Assembly: GCA_045807765.1 (NCBI GenBank)
Contig: JBJMGU010000134.1
Location: 1 to 46,485, forward strand
Length of the DNA stretch: 46,485 bases
DNA from: DATENM01 sp045807765
GTDB lineage: Bacteria > Acidobacteriota > Blastocatellia > UBA7656
Direction: 5' to 3'
Both the position numbers and the translations under genes were made by a program. Below are positions 16,511 through 23,746 of the stretch, one piece after another (the first letter of the stretch is position 1; every line of letters begins with the position of its first letter). The notes under the pieces were generated by a model, which was not told the origin of the DNA, made no database searches, and saw nothing but the letters and a program-made list of their open reading frames with translations.

Positions 16511-17577
16511 CCCAATCCTTCATTCAAGCCCAGAGCTTCGCGGACATCCTTGCGAGCGACGATCTCGGCCAACTGATTCGAGCTATCTTTCATTCGCCGG
16601 TTGAGCTGCACGCCGGCGGTCGGCGCGCTGGCAAAGACGGTTTGACGGCTTTGCCGCTCGGCCTGCGGGTCGCGCTTGTCGAGGATAAGAATGTCGGCGC
16701 GCGTCGTCGTGCGGGCTGCCATGTGAAAGATGCCTTCGGGCAGTGTGATGACGCCACGCAGATGCCACCGCTCTTCAACCGCCGCGCGCAGCCTGTGAAA
16801 CTCGGCATTGACGATCAGCGAATGCGGCAGCAAACAGACCAATCGCCCGCCCGGTCTTAACAGATCGCAACAGACATCCAGAAACACCGCGTCACTCGTG
16901 CGGTAGCCGAGCGCGAACAGCCGGCTACGGCTCGGCACCGATTCAAGCGGCAGTGAAAACGGCGGGTTGGCGAGAATGTAATCGACGCGACCGCGCCAGC
17001 GCCTGAGCGGCGCAGCGAACTCATAAAGGTTCGCTTTGATCAACGTCCGGCGGTGATGAGCGGGCGCGGCTAGCCTTAGTGAGATTGCCGTGAGCGCCAC
17101 GAGCGAGGGCTCGATCTCGTTGCCGATCAGGTGGCAACTGGCCTGGCCCCAACGCTCGGATGCGGCCAGCAAGAACCCGCCGCCGCCGCAGGTCGGGTCC
17201 ATGATTACCGCCCTATCAACTCGTGGCAGCAAGCAGGCCATGCTCTCTGCGACCGGGCGCGGCGTGAAGAACTTGCCTGAGCCTTCGCGGAATCGCCGAC
17301 CGACGAAATGCAAATACCAGTCGGCCAGTCGTTCGCCGCGGGGGTCTGCGCCGACTACGGCGTCAAGCAAACGCGCCAGCCCGGCTTCACGACGCAAGAG
17401 AGCCAGGGATTGTTTCGAGCGTTTGAGGAGTGCGGCCTGTGGCTCAGCCAGACGGCCAGCCGCCGGGTTCAGATAATGCGCGGCGAGAAGGCGAAAGGCC
17501 GCTTCGCCTTCAATGCCATGACGGCGCAGCGCACGTTCGAGCGCTTGTTTGTCATCGGTTGCGGTTTGCCTGATCAT
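16507..17577 (-). CDS. Compact HsdM-like N6-adenine DNA methyltransferase
   Basis: The 356-residue protein carries the gamma-type N6-adenine methyltransferase motifs: SGKFFTPRPVAESM, motif I DPTCGGGGFLLAA, acidic IGNEIEP, and the catalytic NPPF (VDYILANPPFSLPL), then LRPGGRLVCLLPHS and ITLPEGIFHMAART. HsdM proteins are usually about 500 residues; here the N-terminal helical domain is reduced to about 130 residues. The HsdS-like partner overlaps by 4 nt. With no restriction subunit, it is either an epigenetic orphan or half of a system encoded elsewhere. The start at 17577 is an ATG without a clear ribosome-binding site; the 165-nt gap to the divergent gene shows nothing convincing. Confidence 0.88.
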   Translation of the reverse strand: MIRQTATDDKQALERALRRHGIEGEAAFRLLAAHYLNPAAGRLAEPQAALLKRSKQSLALLRREAGLARLLDAVVGADPRGERLADWYLHFVGRRFREGSGKFFTPRPVAESMACLLPRVDRAVIMDPTCGGGGFLLAASERWGQASCHLIGNEIEPSLVALTAISLRLAAPAHHRRTLIKANLYEFAAPLRRWRGRVDYILANPPFSLPLESVPSRSRLFALGYRTSDAVFLDVCCDLLRPGGRLVCLLPHSLIVNAEFHRLRAAVEERWHLRGVITLPEGIFHMAARTTTRADILILDKRDPQAERQSRQTVFASAPTAGVQLNRRMKDSSNQLAEIVARKDVREALGLNEGLG

Positions 17578-17741
17578 CGGCTTGCGTAGTCTGGCGCGGG
17601 CTTGCGGCGAGTCCTTGCGGCGCGCCGAAAGACCCTCTTGAAATCGTTTGCCGGGTGTGGCACTGTGTAATTGCTCTTTCGCCCCGATCTCGTGGCAGCG
17701 CTGGTAACGATGATTTAGAGTGAAGGTGTGGGCAGACGATC

Positions 17742-17969
17742 ATGAACAAGGGTCAGCAAGCTTGGATCAGAGTGCGGGGAGCGCCGGACGATCCCGAATC
17801 GTTCGACCTCGCGACCTGGAACGGCATTGTCTGGCAGATCCCGCGCAACAATTCGCTCGGCGATGTGATCCATATCCAAATCCCCGATTACATGGTGGTC
17901 GAGACGATGCCGGCGACCACTAACCCGCACGACCTCTACCGCAAGCTCAGAGAAGAACGCGAGATGTAG
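17742..17969 (+). CDS. Small conserved-looking protein, 75 residues, unknown function
   Basis: The frame from ATG 17742 has codon use like its neighbours and a globular-looking composition: QQAWIRVRG, FDLATWNGIVWQIP, GDVIHIQIPDYMVVE and a charged helical end, LYRKLREEREM. No signal peptide, membrane segment or known motif is present. It begins divergently from the HsdM-like gene and ends 14 nt before the convergent FAH-family gene. No strong ribosome-binding site is seen. It is called on coding character alone. Confidence 0.5.
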   Translation: MNKGQQAWIRVRGAPDDPESFDLATWNGIVWQIPRNNSLGDVIHIQIPDYMVVETMPATTNPHDLYRKLREEREM

Positions 17970-17983
17970 CGTGTTCTGACCGC

Positions 17984-18886
17984 CTAACGCGCGGCGCGAC
18001 CGGCCACAGGGTTGCGCAACTGCCCAAGGCTCGCAATCGTGATCTCGATCTGCTCGCCGCCCTGCAAATAGACCGGCGGGTCCATGAAGACGCCGACGCC
18101 CGAAGGCGTGCCGGTGCTGATGATGTCGCCAGGTCGCAAGGTCAAATCCTGCGAGATGAACTCAACCAGTTGCGGAATCTTGAAGATCAAGTCGCTGGTG
18201 TTCGACTGCTGGCGCAGTTCGTCGTTGACGCGCAGCGAGATGTCGAGGGCGTGTGGATCAGCGATCTCATTTCGCGTCACCAGCCAGGGGCCGCACGGCG
18301 CAAAGCTGTCCAATCCTTTGGCGCGCACCCACTGTTTTTCGCGGGCTTGCAGGTCGCGCGCCGTCACGTCGTTGACAATCGTGTAGCCGGCGACATAATC
18401 GAAAGCGTCTTCGGCGCTCACCGAGCGCGCTTCCCTGCCGATGACGAAAGCCAGCTCGGCTTCATAGTCGACGCGCTCGCTGGCGTGCGGTAATTGAATC
18501 GGCTCGCCCGCGGCGATCAGCGCGGTGACATTCTTTGAGAAGATCAATGGCGATTCAGGTGGCTTGATGTTCTGCTCGGCGGCGTGCGCCGCATAGTTCA
18601 AGCCGACAGCGAGAATCTTTCCCGGCCTCAGCACCGGCGGATTCAGCTTTATGGAGTCGAGAGGCAGAAGCGGTCCAGCCTCTTTGTGCGCTTCAACCAG
18701 AGCCGAGAGCTTTTCGACGCCCAGTCGATACAAGTCAAGCGCGTCTTCTAAGCGCGAAGGGGATTCGAGCCACTCGGTTCCTGACGTCGAGCCGGTCGCC
18801 GCCAAAGCCGTCACATCGAGCACTTCATCGCCGACGACGATGCCGGCGTGGTTAGCGTCGCCGATCTTCATGGATAAAAGTTTCAT
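17984..18886 (-). CDS. Fumarylacetoacetate hydrolase family protein
   Basis: FAH-family enzymes cleave or isomerise beta-keto acid-like catabolites with a divalent metal. The start at 18886 (MKLLSMKIGD) is chosen because GGAGG sits 6 nt upstream and the longer frame is not conserved in character. In the 300-residue protein, an N-terminal domain is followed by ILAVGLNYAAHAAEQN, PLIFSKNVTALIAAGEPI, the metal-binding DYEAELAFVIGREA, AGYTIVNDVTARDLQ, KGLDSFAPCGPWLVT and RPGDIISTGTPSGVGV, a complete catalytic pattern. Substrate (oxaloacetate, ureidoglycolate, hydroxymuconate or acylpyruvate type) cannot be told, and no catabolic genes flank it. Confidence 0.93.
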   Translation of the reverse strand: MKLLSMKIGDANHAGIVVGDEVLDVTALAATGSTSGTEWLESPSRLEDALDLYRLGVEKLSALVEAHKEAGPLLPLDSIKLNPPVLRPGKILAVGLNYAAHAAEQNIKPPESPLIFSKNVTALIAAGEPIQLPHASERVDYEAELAFVIGREARSVSAEDAFDYVAGYTIVNDVTARDLQAREKQWVRAKGLDSFAPCGPWLVTRNEIADPHALDISLRVNDELRQQSNTSDLIFKIPQLVEFISQDLTLRPGDIISTGTPSGVGVFMDPPVYLQGGEQIEITIASLGQLRNPVAGRAAR

Positions 18887-19038
18887 CAAGCCTCCGTTGC
18901 CTGCATTGATCGGCGCCAGCGGATTGCGCCGCAGGAAAGCGATGATGACGAAGCGCGCGACCGCCGTCAAGTCTTCAGGTTGCTCGGCGCTGCCGCCATC
19001 GCTTATGCTGTCACGTCAACATCATCTCGGAGAAAATA

Positions 19039-19254
19039 ATGATCATCCCTTTCAGCGATATCCGTCACCTGATTCCCGGTTATACCTTTAACGAATACGG
19101 CCAGTTGACCGGCCATTATGTGCATGCCGAGCGCATCATCTGTGAAAAGATTGATGGCCGCGTCAAGGTATGGCTCGACCAGGAATCGTTCGACGCAAAA
19201 GACCCGGAGCGGCTCATCTGCGATTACGCCGAGTCTGACCTGCTTGGGAGGTGA
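19039..19254 (+). CDS. Small protein, 71 residues, unknown function, upstream of hom
   Basis: ATG 19039 is preceded by GGAG at good spacing. The product (IPFSDIRHLIPGYTFNEYG, HAERIICEKIDGRVKVWLD, ERLICDYAESDLLGR) looks like a compact soluble beta-rich protein with normal local codon use. No known motif or signal peptide is present. Its TGA stop is part of the first iteration of an inverted repeat that separates it from hom, so the two genes may be cotranscribed with a hairpin between them. Real gene likely; function unknown. Confidence 0.6.
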   Translation: MIIPFSDIRHLIPGYTFNEYGQLTGHYVHAERIICEKIDGRVKVWLDQESFDAKDPERLICDYAESDLLGR

Positions 19255-19325
19255 CAAGTAACGAGTGACAAGAAAGATTCGTTGTGAGTCTCTGCCTCTT
19301 GTCACCGGTCACTGGTCACTCGTTA
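19249..19325. repeat. Iterated inverted repeat, 7-nt GTGACAA word, before hom
   Basis: Arms at 19249-19272 (GTGACAAGTAACGAGTGACA core) and 19298-19325 are inverted copies with a loop of about 25 nt. The word is the same as in the repeat at 1295-1396, so both belong to one family. The upstream gene's TGA lies inside the left arm, and the right arm ends 10 nt before the hom start. Confidence 0.85.
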
Positions 19326-19334
19326 TTTTTGTAA

Positions 19335-20363
19335 ATGGAACAGCGACTCACATTCATTGGCTTCGGTAATGTGGCGCGGGCGTTTGCGCGCATCCTTGCA
19401 GAACGTCGCGCCCGGCTGGAAACGGAATATGATTTAACGACGCGGACGACCGGCATCGCCACGGCGCGGCACGGCTGCATTCTCGCTTCAGAGATCGATC
19501 TCTGCGAAGCGGCTGAATGTGTCGAGCGCGGTCAGTCGCTGACGACGCTGCCTGGGGTGGTCGCGGTGGATGATGTCTTCAGCGTTATCGCACAGTGCGA
19601 GGCTGACGTCATCTTTGAAACGTCGCCGCTCAATCCAATGACCGGCGAGCCCGCCGCCTCGCACATTCGCCGGGCGCTGGCGCGCTCGCTGCACGTCGTC
19701 ACGGCGAATAAAGGGCCGCTGGCGTTCGCTTATCATGAGCTGCGGTCGCTTGCCGCCGACAAGGGCGTACAGTTTCGTTTTGAAGGCACGGTGATGGATG
19801 GCGCGCCGGTCTTCAATCTCGTCAGCTCCTGCCTGAAGGGCGTACAGATTCTCGGTTTCAGCGGATTACTCAACAGCACGACCAACATCATCTTGAGCGG
19901 CATGGAAGCCGGCCAGTCGTTCGACGAAGCGCTCTCAGACGCGGTGCGGCGCGGCATCGCCGAAGCCGACGCCGATTACGACATTGACGGCTGGGACGCA
20001 GCGGTCAAGGCGGTCGCGCTCGCCAACGTCTTGATGCATGCGGACGCGCGCCCTATGGATGTCGCGCGACAGGGTATTCGCGAGATCACTGTCAAGCAAC
20101 TGCGCCAGGCGTCAGATCAGGGCGGCGCGATTCGCTTGCTGGCGCGCGGCGAACGGACCGCGCGCGGTGTGCGTCTATCGGTCGCCCCGGAAGCCCTGCC
20201 GCTGAATTCGCCTTTAGGCGCGGCGCGCGGCGCGTCGAACGCCGTAACGCTCAAGACCGACCTGATGGGCGAGCTGACCATTACCGAAGACGATCCCGGC
20301 GTCGAGCAAACCGCTTACGCTTTGTTGAGCGACCTGCTGCGCATCTATTCCAGTACCAAATGA
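19335..20363 (+). CDS. hom: Homoserine dehydrogenase
   Basis: The enzyme reduces aspartate semialdehyde to homoserine on the way to threonine and methionine. The 342-residue protein has the NAD(P)-binding FIGFGNVARAFARIL, the SPLNPMTGEPA region, VVTANKGPLAFAYHELRSLA, FRFEGTVMDGAPVFNL, the substrate-binding GFSGLLNSTTNIILSGM, and ADADYDIDGWDAAVKAVALAN with the catalytic Asp/Lys region. It lacks the C-terminal ACT regulatory domain found in many homologues, so allosteric threonine feedback through that domain is not expected. It stands apart from other threonine genes, between two iterated repeats. The start lies only 10 nt after a repeat arm, with no ribosome-binding site visible. Confidence 0.94.
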   Translation: MEQRLTFIGFGNVARAFARILAERRARLETEYDLTTRTTGIATARHGCILASEIDLCEAAECVERGQSLTTLPGVVAVDDVFSVIAQCEADVIFETSPLNPMTGEPAASHIRRALARSLHVVTANKGPLAFAYHELRSLAADKGVQFRFEGTVMDGAPVFNLVSSCLKGVQILGFSGLLNSTTNIILSGMEAGQSFDEALSDAVRRGIAEADADYDIDGWDAAVKAVALANVLMHADARPMDVARQGIREITVKQLRQASDQGGAIRLLARGERTARGVRLSVAPEALPLNSPLGAARGASNAVTLKTDLMGELTITEDDPGVEQTAYALLSDLLRIYSSTK

Positions 20364-20373
20364 CTAGCGGAAG

Positions 20374-20472
20374 GGAGTCAGGAGTCAGGAGTCAGAATAA
20401 AAGCCGAGGCGCGAGAAGTGTATTCACTGCCGCCGACTTCTTTTTCCATTCTGACTCCTGACTCCTGACTCC
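20374..20472. repeat. Iterated inverted repeat, 7-nt GAGTCAG word, between hom and the sigma-factor gene
   Basis: The arms at 20374-20398 and 20448-20472 are perfect 25-nt reverse complements, each with three iterations of a GAGTCAG word, around a 49-nt loop. The loop itself contains a nested GAAGT/ACTTC pair. It starts 11 nt after the hom stop. Purine-rich iterations come first in the direction of transcription. Confidence 0.92.
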
Positions 20473-20505
20473 TGAATGCTGGTCTTGTCACCCCATAAAC
20501 ATTTC

Positions 20506-20530
20506 GGAACTTTGTGGTTAGCCGGACGTG
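20506..20530 (+). promoter_or_regulatory. Possible ECF-sigma-type promoter upstream of the ECF gene
   Basis: GGAAC (20506-20510) followed 16 nt later by CGTG (20527-20530) resembles the GGAAC / CGTC spacing of sigma-E-type promoters, 54 nt upstream of the sigma-factor ATG, and would allow autoregulation. A TATAAT at 20543-20548 is an alternative housekeeping -10 without a good -35. Tentative. Confidence 0.35.
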
Positions 20531-20584
20531 TGTGAGAAAGGGTATAATGATGGAGGATCAACCCAAAGAGGAAACGCGGACTGA

Positions 20585-21214
20585 ATGGCCACAGTCATCT
20601 CTCAGGCGCAAGCGATAGGATTCAGCGGCAGCCGCTCGGTCGAGGCGGCCAGCGACCACGAGTTGCTGGAAGCCATCCGCGATGGCGACGAGGCGGCGTT
20701 CCAGGAGATCGTGCGTCGTTACCGTAATCCTATCACCAACTTCATCTACCGGATGCTTGATGATTACGAACGCAGCGTCGAGCTGGCGCAAGAGACCTTC
20801 ATCCGAATTTATACGAGCGCGTCGCGTTACCAGGCGAACTACAGCTTCTCGACCTATATTTATCGCATCGCCTCGAACCTCGCCATCAGCGAGTTGCGCC
20901 GCCGCAAGCGCCGCAAGCTGGTGTCGCTGTTCTCGCCGTTCACCAACGAGGATGGCGAAGCGATTGAGCTGGACCCGCCCGACGCCAACCCGTTGCAGGA
21001 CGAGACGCTCATCCGCGACGAGCGTCGCAAGGCGGTGGCGCGTGCCATCTCGTCGCTGCCTGAAAAGTACCGCGCCGCCATCGTGCTGCGTGATGTTGAA
21101 GGCTTGAGCTATGACCGCATCGCCGAGGTGCTGAAGTTATCGGAAGGTACGGTCAAGTCGCGCATCAACCGCGCCCGCAACCTGCTGAAGGAAAAATTGA
21201 GCGCGTACATTTGA
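20585..21214 (+). CDS. ECF RNA polymerase sigma factor (RpoE-like)
   Basis: The 209-residue protein has sigma region 2 (DEAAFQEIVRRYRNPITNF, then ELAQETFIRIYTSASRYQ and FSTYIYRIASNLAISELRR) and region 4 (SSLPEKYRAAIVLRDVEGLS, YDRIAEVLKLSEGTVKSRI) with a helix-turn-helix for -35 recognition; it lacks regions 1 and 3, as ECF factors do. An acidic linker joins the two. It is followed after 24 nt by a zinc anti-sigma gene and then a degenerate HtrA gene, an envelope-stress arrangement. A GGAAC motif upstream suggests autoregulation. The stress it senses is not evident. Confidence 0.95.
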   Translation: MATVISQAQAIGFSGSRSVEAASDHELLEAIRDGDEAAFQEIVRRYRNPITNFIYRMLDDYERSVELAQETFIRIYTSASRYQANYSFSTYIYRIASNLAISELRRRKRRKLVSLFSPFTNEDGEAIELDPPDANPLQDETLIRDERRKAVARAISSLPEKYRAAIVLRDVEGLSYDRIAEVLKLSEGTVKSRINRARNLLKEKLSAYI

Positions 21215-21238
21215 AGGTGACCGCTCTGGAGTTGAGTT

Positions 21239-21964
21239 ATGAAAGTCTGTAGCGAAATTAAGAGGCGGATAGACGAGGCTGAAGATGTCGAGCTGTTCGA
21301 CATCAAAGTCGCGCGGCACACGAATGCTTGCGGCGATTGTCGTCGCTTTGTAAGCGAGCGTGCCGCGCTGCGCAATCTGCTGGCCGCGACGGCGCGCGTC
21401 ACGGCGCCGCCCAACTTTGACGCCGTGCTTGAGGCGCGGCTCGCCGAAGTCAAAGCGCACCAGCCGCTGGCCTGGCTCAACCCGACTTTCTATCTGCGCG
21501 TCGGCGCGGCGACGGCGGCGCTCGCCGTTGCCGTCTTTGTCGCGCAATACAACGGCCTGTTTGGCGCATCACCGGTTGAAGAGACTCAACCGCAGGCCCA
21601 GGCAAACACCTCTGGCCTGATCGCTGGCGCGATTCAAGACAAATTGCCATCGCAGTTCCTTACTCCCCAAACTCCGGCGAATGTCGGCATCACGGAGCGT
21701 GATATGGCGCGCGGCGAAATCGCGGTTGCAGCAGTGAACGGACGTGCAGGCAACCACGTGCGGGCAATCCGACGCGGCGCCGGCGTGCCGCTGCTGGCTC
21801 CTGTGGACGCGGCTTTTGTAGACAGTGGCGCGATCCTGATCCCCGGCAAAAATGGCGGGCGCGACGTTACCGTGCCGACCGTGAGCGTCGGCGCGCAGCC
21901 GATGCTTTATGTTAACGCGGGCCGGCAGCCGCAAACCACGCGCACCGTTCCTGTGTCGTTTTAG
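21239..21964 (+). CDS. Membrane anti-sigma factor with zinc-binding N-terminus
   Basis: The 241-residue protein holds Cys4, His27, Cys31 and Cys34; the HxxxCxxC arrangement (HTNACGDC) is the zinc anti-sigma (ZAS) signature, expected to hold the adjacent ECF factor inactive in the cytoplasm. One transmembrane helix lies at about residues 86-105 (LRVGAATAALAVAVFVAQYN). A periplasmic part of about 135 residues follows, rich in Ala, Gly, Val and Gln without a known domain. It is 24 nt behind the sigma gene. A palindromic hairpin starts at the base after its stop codon. Release of the sigma factor would need proteolysis or a redox change at the Cys cluster; neither is proven here. Confidence 0.88.
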   Translation: MKVCSEIKRRIDEAEDVELFDIKVARHTNACGDCRRFVSERAALRNLLAATARVTAPPNFDAVLEARLAEVKAHQPLAWLNPTFYLRVGAATAALAVAVFVAQYNGLFGASPVEETQPQAQANTSGLIAGAIQDKLPSQFLTPQTPANVGITERDMARGEIAVAAVNGRAGNHVRAIRRGAGVPLLAPVDAAFVDSGAILIPGKNGGRDVTVPTVSVGAQPMLYVNAGRQPQTTRTVPVSF

Positions 21965-21991
21965 GTGGCGCAAGCTGTTAGCTTGTGCCAC
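21965..21991 (+). repeat. Palindromic hairpin directly after the anti-sigma stop codon
   Basis: GTGGCGCAAGCT, loop GTT, AGCTTGTGCCAC: a 12-bp stem with one G-U pair starting at the first base after the TAG. No U-tract follows and the next ATG is 12 nt downstream, so it is more likely a REP-like intra-operon element than a terminator. Confidence 0.7.
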
Positions 21992-22002
21992 TTCAATTCC
22001 CA

Positions 22003-23613
22003 ATGAGCAAAATAGCAGCCGTTTTATTTGTCGTCCTCTGCACGCTGACCGCCACGGCGCAGACGCTGCCGTCGCCTTCGGCACCGCCCAACCCGTGGAC
22101 CGTTTCGGTCGTTCACACGGTTGATTTTCAGAAGCTCGTCGAGTGGATGAAGCGCCAGGGCAACGAGCGCATCGCCGTGCCGGCGTCGCCGCCGGCCTAC
22201 GTTTATAACTTCGCCACCGGTCTGGTGATTGACGACCAGGGCCACGTAATCACACGGCTCGTCAATCTGACACCGCTCGATAAAGAGCCGCTCATCAACG
22301 TGACGGCGGCAGACGGCTCGGCGCACAAAGCAAGGCTGATCGGCCTGGATGGCGCCACCGGCTTCGCCCTGCTCGAAGTCACCTCGCTCAAGAGCGGCCA
22401 GCCGAAGCTGGCGCTCGCCGAGATGCTCAACGCCGGCGCTCGTGTGCAGATTCTCAGCACAGACATACAGCAACAGATGCAGACGACGCCGCAAGGCCCG
22501 CGTATGGTCTTTGCACCGGCGATCACCGTCGCGCAGGGCAGCATCGGTCAAAGCAGCATCTACGCGAAAGCGCGCGGCGCGCTGACGGTTTATTCCGGCA
22601 GCCTGCTGTCGCGCAACGACAGCAGCGTCGTCGTCACGCCCGACAATCAGATCGTCGGCATCGCGCAGTATGCCGGCTTCGGTCGCGCCTACCTGTTCCC
22701 GCTGACCTTCATCCGCGACACGGTTGCCCGCCGTGTGATGGAGAAGAAAGGCTTCGTGCCCGCCGGCTGGCTTGGGGCGCGCGGCGACAGTGTCGCGCAA
22801 TTGGCTGACGATGAGTTCAACCAGACGGGGTTGCCGAGCCGCGCCGGAGTCATCTTGCGACAGGTCGCGCCCAACAGCCCCGCGGCGTTGAGCGGTATGC
22901 AGCCGGGCGACGTGATTCTCAGCGTTGACGGCTTCGACATAGTCAGCGCCGCCGATTTGATCGCTCTGCTGTCGATGTCGCCGGCGGGCCGCAAAGTGAC
23001 GATTCACGCCTCGCGCAATCATCAATCCATCGACTTCACGGCAACCCTTGGGGCGCGCGCCGACAGCGACCCGTTGATTTCGTTCCCGACTTCCGAGCAG
23101 CAGTTAGAGCCGCTCGAAGTGCAACGGGCTCAGCTCGAAAAACGGCGGATGGAATTGGCCCAGCGTCACTTCAAATACAAAGAAGAGGCTAGCAAAACGG
23201 CATCGCGCGAAGCCGTCGAAGCGCTCAGCGAAATCGATTACGAGATTCGCAACATCAACGAGTCGCTGCGCATCATCGAAACCATGATGCACCAATCGTC
23301 AGCGACGCCGCGCCCCGACCTGACGAAAGAGATCATCGGCGGCGATTTCGTCGTCGGCGACCTGAATGAGCAACTCGCCGGTTACCTCAAGGTGCCGAAG
23401 GGCGGGGTGTGGGTCAAAGAAGTGGCCGCGGGTAGCACGGCGGCGCGCATCGGCCTGAAGGCCGGCGACGTCATCGTCAGCGTGCAGGATCAAGAGCTGA
23501 CCAGCGTCGAACAACTGCTCACGGTGATCACCTCGAAAAGCGGCAAGATCACCCTCAAGGTCATCCGCAACAATCAGCCGCTCTCGATCAGTTTTGGAAA
23601 TGATGAACGATGA
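22003..23613 (+). CDS. Secreted HtrA-like pseudoprotease with two PDZ domains
   Basis: The start at ATG 22003 gives a 536-residue protein with a Sec signal peptide (residues 1-19). Residues 65-215 follow the trypsin-like HtrA fold (FATGLVIDDQGHVIT; ARLIGLDGATGFALLEV; GSLLSRND, then DNQIVGIA). However, the catalytic His position holds Val87 and the catalytic Asp position Gly120; only a possible Ser (Ser198, YSGS) remains, so it should not be an active serine protease. PDZ domain 1 lies at about 255-345 (ILRQVAPNSPAALSGMQPGD), a charged coiled coil at about 370-425, and PDZ domain 2 at about 440-530. It is third in the sigma/anti-sigma operon and may act as a periplasmic sensor or scaffold. Confidence 0.85.
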   Translation: MSKIAAVLFVVLCTLTATAQTLPSPSAPPNPWTVSVVHTVDFQKLVEWMKRQGNERIAVPASPPAYVYNFATGLVIDDQGHVITRLVNLTPLDKEPLINVTAADGSAHKARLIGLDGATGFALLEVTSLKSGQPKLALAEMLNAGARVQILSTDIQQQMQTTPQGPRMVFAPAITVAQGSIGQSSIYAKARGALTVYSGSLLSRNDSSVVVTPDNQIVGIAQYAGFGRAYLFPLTFIRDTVARRVMEKKGFVPAGWLGARGDSVAQLADDEFNQTGLPSRAGVILRQVAPNSPAALSGMQPGDVILSVDGFDIVSAADLIALLSMSPAGRKVTIHASRNHQSIDFTATLGARADSDPLISFPTSEQQLEPLEVQRAQLEKRRMELAQRHFKYKEEASKTASREAVEALSEIDYEIRNINESLRIIETMMHQSSATPRPDLTKEIIGGDFVVGDLNEQLAGYLKVPKGGVWVKEVAAGSTAARIGLKAGDVIVSVQDQELTSVEQLLTVITSKSGKITLKVIRNNQPLSISFGNDER

Positions 23614-23700
23614 ATGATGAATCATGAACTGCCGGAGACAGGCGTCATTGCAATCGGCGCAGCTCTGTACTTCATCATTCATCGTTCATCATTCATCGTT
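23601..23700. repeat. Iterated inverted repeat, 7-nt GATGAAT word, after the PDZ protein gene
   Basis: Arms of GATGAAT-like iterations (23601-23627) and ATTCATC-like iterations (23671-23700) flank a loop of about 43 nt that starts GAACTGCCGGAG. The PDZ gene's stop codon (TGA 23611-23613) lies inside the left arm, so its last residues are repeat-encoded. The loop core recurs in the repeat at 43389-43492. Confidence 0.88.
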
Positions 23701-23746
23701 GTCCTTGCCGATGGCCACGGCGATGTGATACTTACCAGATTCTTTC

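Noticed and set aside
20374..20472. Perfect 25-bp inverted repeat as an insertion-sequence end pair or MITE
   Set aside because: The arms are internally iterated 7-nt words and no target-site duplication is visible; the structure matches the other iterated arrays better than a transposon end.
22024..23025. 333-residue minus-strand frame opposite the PDZ gene
   Set aside because: Arg/His-rich shadow with no motifs; the plus strand has clear PDZ domains and a signal peptide.
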